A stretch of 5,934 bases of DNA from Clostridia bacterium (GTDB lineage Bacteria > Bacillota > Clostridia > Christensenellales > HGM11417): NCBI GenBank assembly GCA_017407365.1, contig JAFQWR010000224.1, positions 1 to 5,934 on the forward strand, given 5' to 3'. Shown here one piece after another: positions 4,662 to 5,934 of this stretch (positions are counted from its first letter, which is position 1; every line of letters starts with the position of its first letter). Below the pieces are notes generated by a model. The model did no database searches and had not been told where the DNA came from. It saw only the letters and a list, made by a program, of their open reading frames with translations. The position numbers and the translations under genes are program-made.

Positions 4662-5934
4662 AAATATCTCCTTCGTCAAGCCCGTACACGTCGGCACAGG
4701 CAGATCTCCATTTTTCATCGGTGAGATTGTGGATTTCCTCTGAGGCGAGCGTCCATTTGATGAGGCACTGCTTTTCCTCTTCGTCGGGAATCAGCATATA
4801 ATATTCGTCCTTGTAGTAAAACTCCAAAAAGCCCTTAGAGGAAAAGGTGAGGGAATAGACCGATTCAGCCTCAAAGAAAAGCTGTACCTCCTTTCCGTCC
4901 TTCGCTCCGACAAACATAAGCCCCTGCCTTGAAAGCACGGCTTTGCCCACCGCCTCCGTTTTTCTGTTTTTGGGCGGCTTTAAGAGCTTATCCGTGCGCA
5001 GGGTGCAAAGGCTTCCGCTCAGGGACATCTCAAAGCCCTCATCCTGCACCGTTTTTGCCACACAGCTCCTCTGCCATTTATACCATACGTCAATATCAAG
5101 AGGCCTTGCGTTGCCGCTGTAATCGGTGAGGCAATAGCATTCGTCCACGCGCACACGGAAGCCGCAATGCGTGCAAGCCACCGTATCGTTTTCCACACGC
5201 AGGGTATGCTCTTTTTTGCAGTCGGGGCATATATACAGTATTTTTTCGAGCCCGTGCGCATTTGGCAATTTGCCAACGTATGCATTCCGCGCGGTGCGGT
5301 TATAGGCAAAATCGTTGTAGCTGATTTTTTGCAGCAGCTGCCTGTAAATCTCCTCCTCGCTGAGCCCGTCCAACATTTCGGGGGTGAAAAGCAGGCTGTA
5401 TTCCACACCTATGTAGCCCTTTTTGCGGTCGGAGGAATATCGGTTGGTGGCAAGATACGCACCCCTTGTGGTGCAGACCACGATATTTGCCTTGCTTTTT
5501 TTGATGAACCGTGCGGTTGCGGGGTTGATGGGGTGCGTGCTTCCGCTTGTGGATTGAATTCCCTCGGGGAAAAGACCGATTGCACCGCCGCCCTTCAACA
5601 CGCGGACCATATTTTTTACGCACATCATATCGGGCTGATACAGATACTTGGATATTATACCAAGACGCATCAGCAGGCGGTAAATGCCCTTTTTCATAAT
5701 GTTCTGATAGCCGCACACCAGATTGATATCCCTGCGCTTAAAGCCGTAGACGGTATATAAAAACTCCAGTCGGGCGGCGTGCGAGGAAAGCAGCACCGTT
5801 GGCTTGCCCTCAATCTGCTTAGGGTCGTAGTCGTAGGTGAATTCCACCTTATATTTTTTGTTGAGCAGGCCCAAAACCCACATTCCCACAGACATAATCA
5901 GGGGGTTTGGCTTTTTTACTCTGCGCTCCACCAG
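4654..5934 (-). CDS. PlsC-like lysophospholipid acyltransferase with zinc ribbon (5' end at or past the edge)
   Basis: Residues are numbered from the GTG at 5931. A hydrophobic stretch (about 11-23) precedes an LPLAT/PlsC-type domain. H51 in 'SSHAARLEF' stands for the catalytic HX4D motif but ends in E56 rather than Asp, and 'GLFPEGIQSTSG' (119-130) is the F-P-E-G acyl-acceptor motif. A four-cysteine zinc ribbon follows, C235-x2-C238 and C253-x2-C256. The last part (about 325-400) alternates hydrophobic and charged residues in a way that suggests a small beta-barrel (PH/GRAM-like), a guess from pattern only. The family transfers acyl groups to lysophospholipid or related acceptors at the cytoplasmic membrane face; the acceptor here is unknown. 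The frame is open to the right edge, so the start is either the GTG at 5931, whose ribosome binding site would lie outside, or further upstream. The stop (4654-4656) overlaps the carrier start by 8 bp, and the promoter is outside the window. Confidence 0.82.
   Translation of the reverse strand: MVERRVKKPNPLIMSVGMWVLGLLNKKYKVEFTYDYDPKQIEGKPTVLLSSHAARLEFLYTVYGFKRRDINLVCGYQNIMKKGIYRLLMRLGIISKYLYQPDMMCVKNMVRVLKGGGAIGLFPEGIQSTSGSTHPINPATARFIKKSKANIVVCTTRGAYLATNRYSSDRKKGYIGVEYSLLFTPEMLDGLSEEEIYRQLLQKISYNDFAYNRTARNAYVGKLPNAHGLEKILYICPDCKKEHTLRVENDTVACTHCGFRVRVDECYCLTDYSGNARPLDIDVWYKWQRSCVAKTVQDEGFEMSLSGSLCTLRTDKLLKPPKNRKTEAVGKAVLSRQGLMFVGAKDGKEVQLFFEAESVYSLTFSSKGFLEFYYKDEYYMLIPDEEEKQCLIKWTLASEEIHNLTDEKWRSACADVYGLDEGDIYG
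4666..4671 (-). promoter_or_regulatory. Ribosome binding site of the carrier gene inside the acyltransferase gene
   Basis: The minus strand reads AAGGAGATATTTA and then ATG (4661). The site lies within the last codons of the acyltransferase gene, and the ATGGGTAA overlap (4661-4654) joins start and stop. This fixes the carrier start and suggests that ribosomes ending the first gene help start the second. Confidence 0.75.

Noticed and set aside
4662..4718. Carrier start 19 codons upstream at 4718
   Set aside because: The added residues are not hydrophobic or family-like and lie fully inside the acyltransferase gene. ATG 4661 has a strong site.
5167..5760. Plus-strand open frame of 197 codons opposite the acyltransferase
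   Set aside because: Antisense shadow of a gene with recognisable catalytic and zinc motifs; no domain seen.
1..5934. A new defence, mobile or biosynthetic system
   Set aside because: No transposase, integrase, nuclease, toxin pair, repeat array or gene cassette was seen. The genes are recognisable single families in ordinary spacing.

Overview
The window looks like chromosomal DNA from an anaerobic Firmicute of the class Clostridia, probably a gut Oscillospiraceae/Ruminococcaceae-type or Lachnospiraceae-type organism. This is an inference. It rests on the families present (a DUF2500-type protein end, a DUF1540-like cysteine-rich miniprotein, a stand-alone PTS_EIIC_2 membrane protein, PilT, a YfcC-type carrier and a zinc-ribbon acyltransferase), on strong AGGAG-type ribosome binding sites, and on compact spacing with U-tract hairpin terminators. 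Base and codon use look even throughout. I see no mobile element, integrase, tRNA, rRNA or CRISPR array.

Layout from left to right. (1) Positions 1-158 are the 3' end of a plus-strand gene resembling DUF2500. (2) A bidirectional terminator at 173-210 separates it from a convergent 51-residue minus-strand protein (279-434) with eight cysteines and a DUF1540-like pattern. (3) A minus-strand terminator at 545-588 ends a PTS_EIIC_2 family membrane protein (634-1806, minus). (4) Positions 1807-1940 form a compact divergent control region. A TTGACA/TAGGAT promoter drives the EIIC gene leftward, and a TTGTGA/TATAAT promoter drives pilT rightward. Their -35 boxes are 8 bp apart, and a perfect 7-bp dyad lies over the pilT -10 box and start site. 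(5) pilT (1941-2960, plus) encodes the type IV pilus retraction ATPase and stands alone here. (6) A 219-bp convergent gap contains three successive hairpins, the last a bidirectional terminator (3091-3137). (7) A minus-strand operon follows. Its upstream gene is a PlsC-like acyltransferase with a zinc ribbon (4654 to the right edge); its downstream gene is a YfcC/DcuC-type carrier (3180-4661). The two overlap by 8 bp and are probably translationally coupled.

The genes do not form one obvious pathway. The window looks like ordinary core or housekeeping-type Clostridial sequence: two unrelated membrane transport proteins, a motility ATPase, a lipid-modifying enzyme and small conserved proteins. 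I found no convincing new multi-gene system. The points most worth a second look are the multidomain acyltransferase with an altered catalytic motif (HX4E instead of HX4D), the dyads in the divergent promoter region, the structured 3' region after pilT, and the short cysteine-rich gene, which is easily missed.
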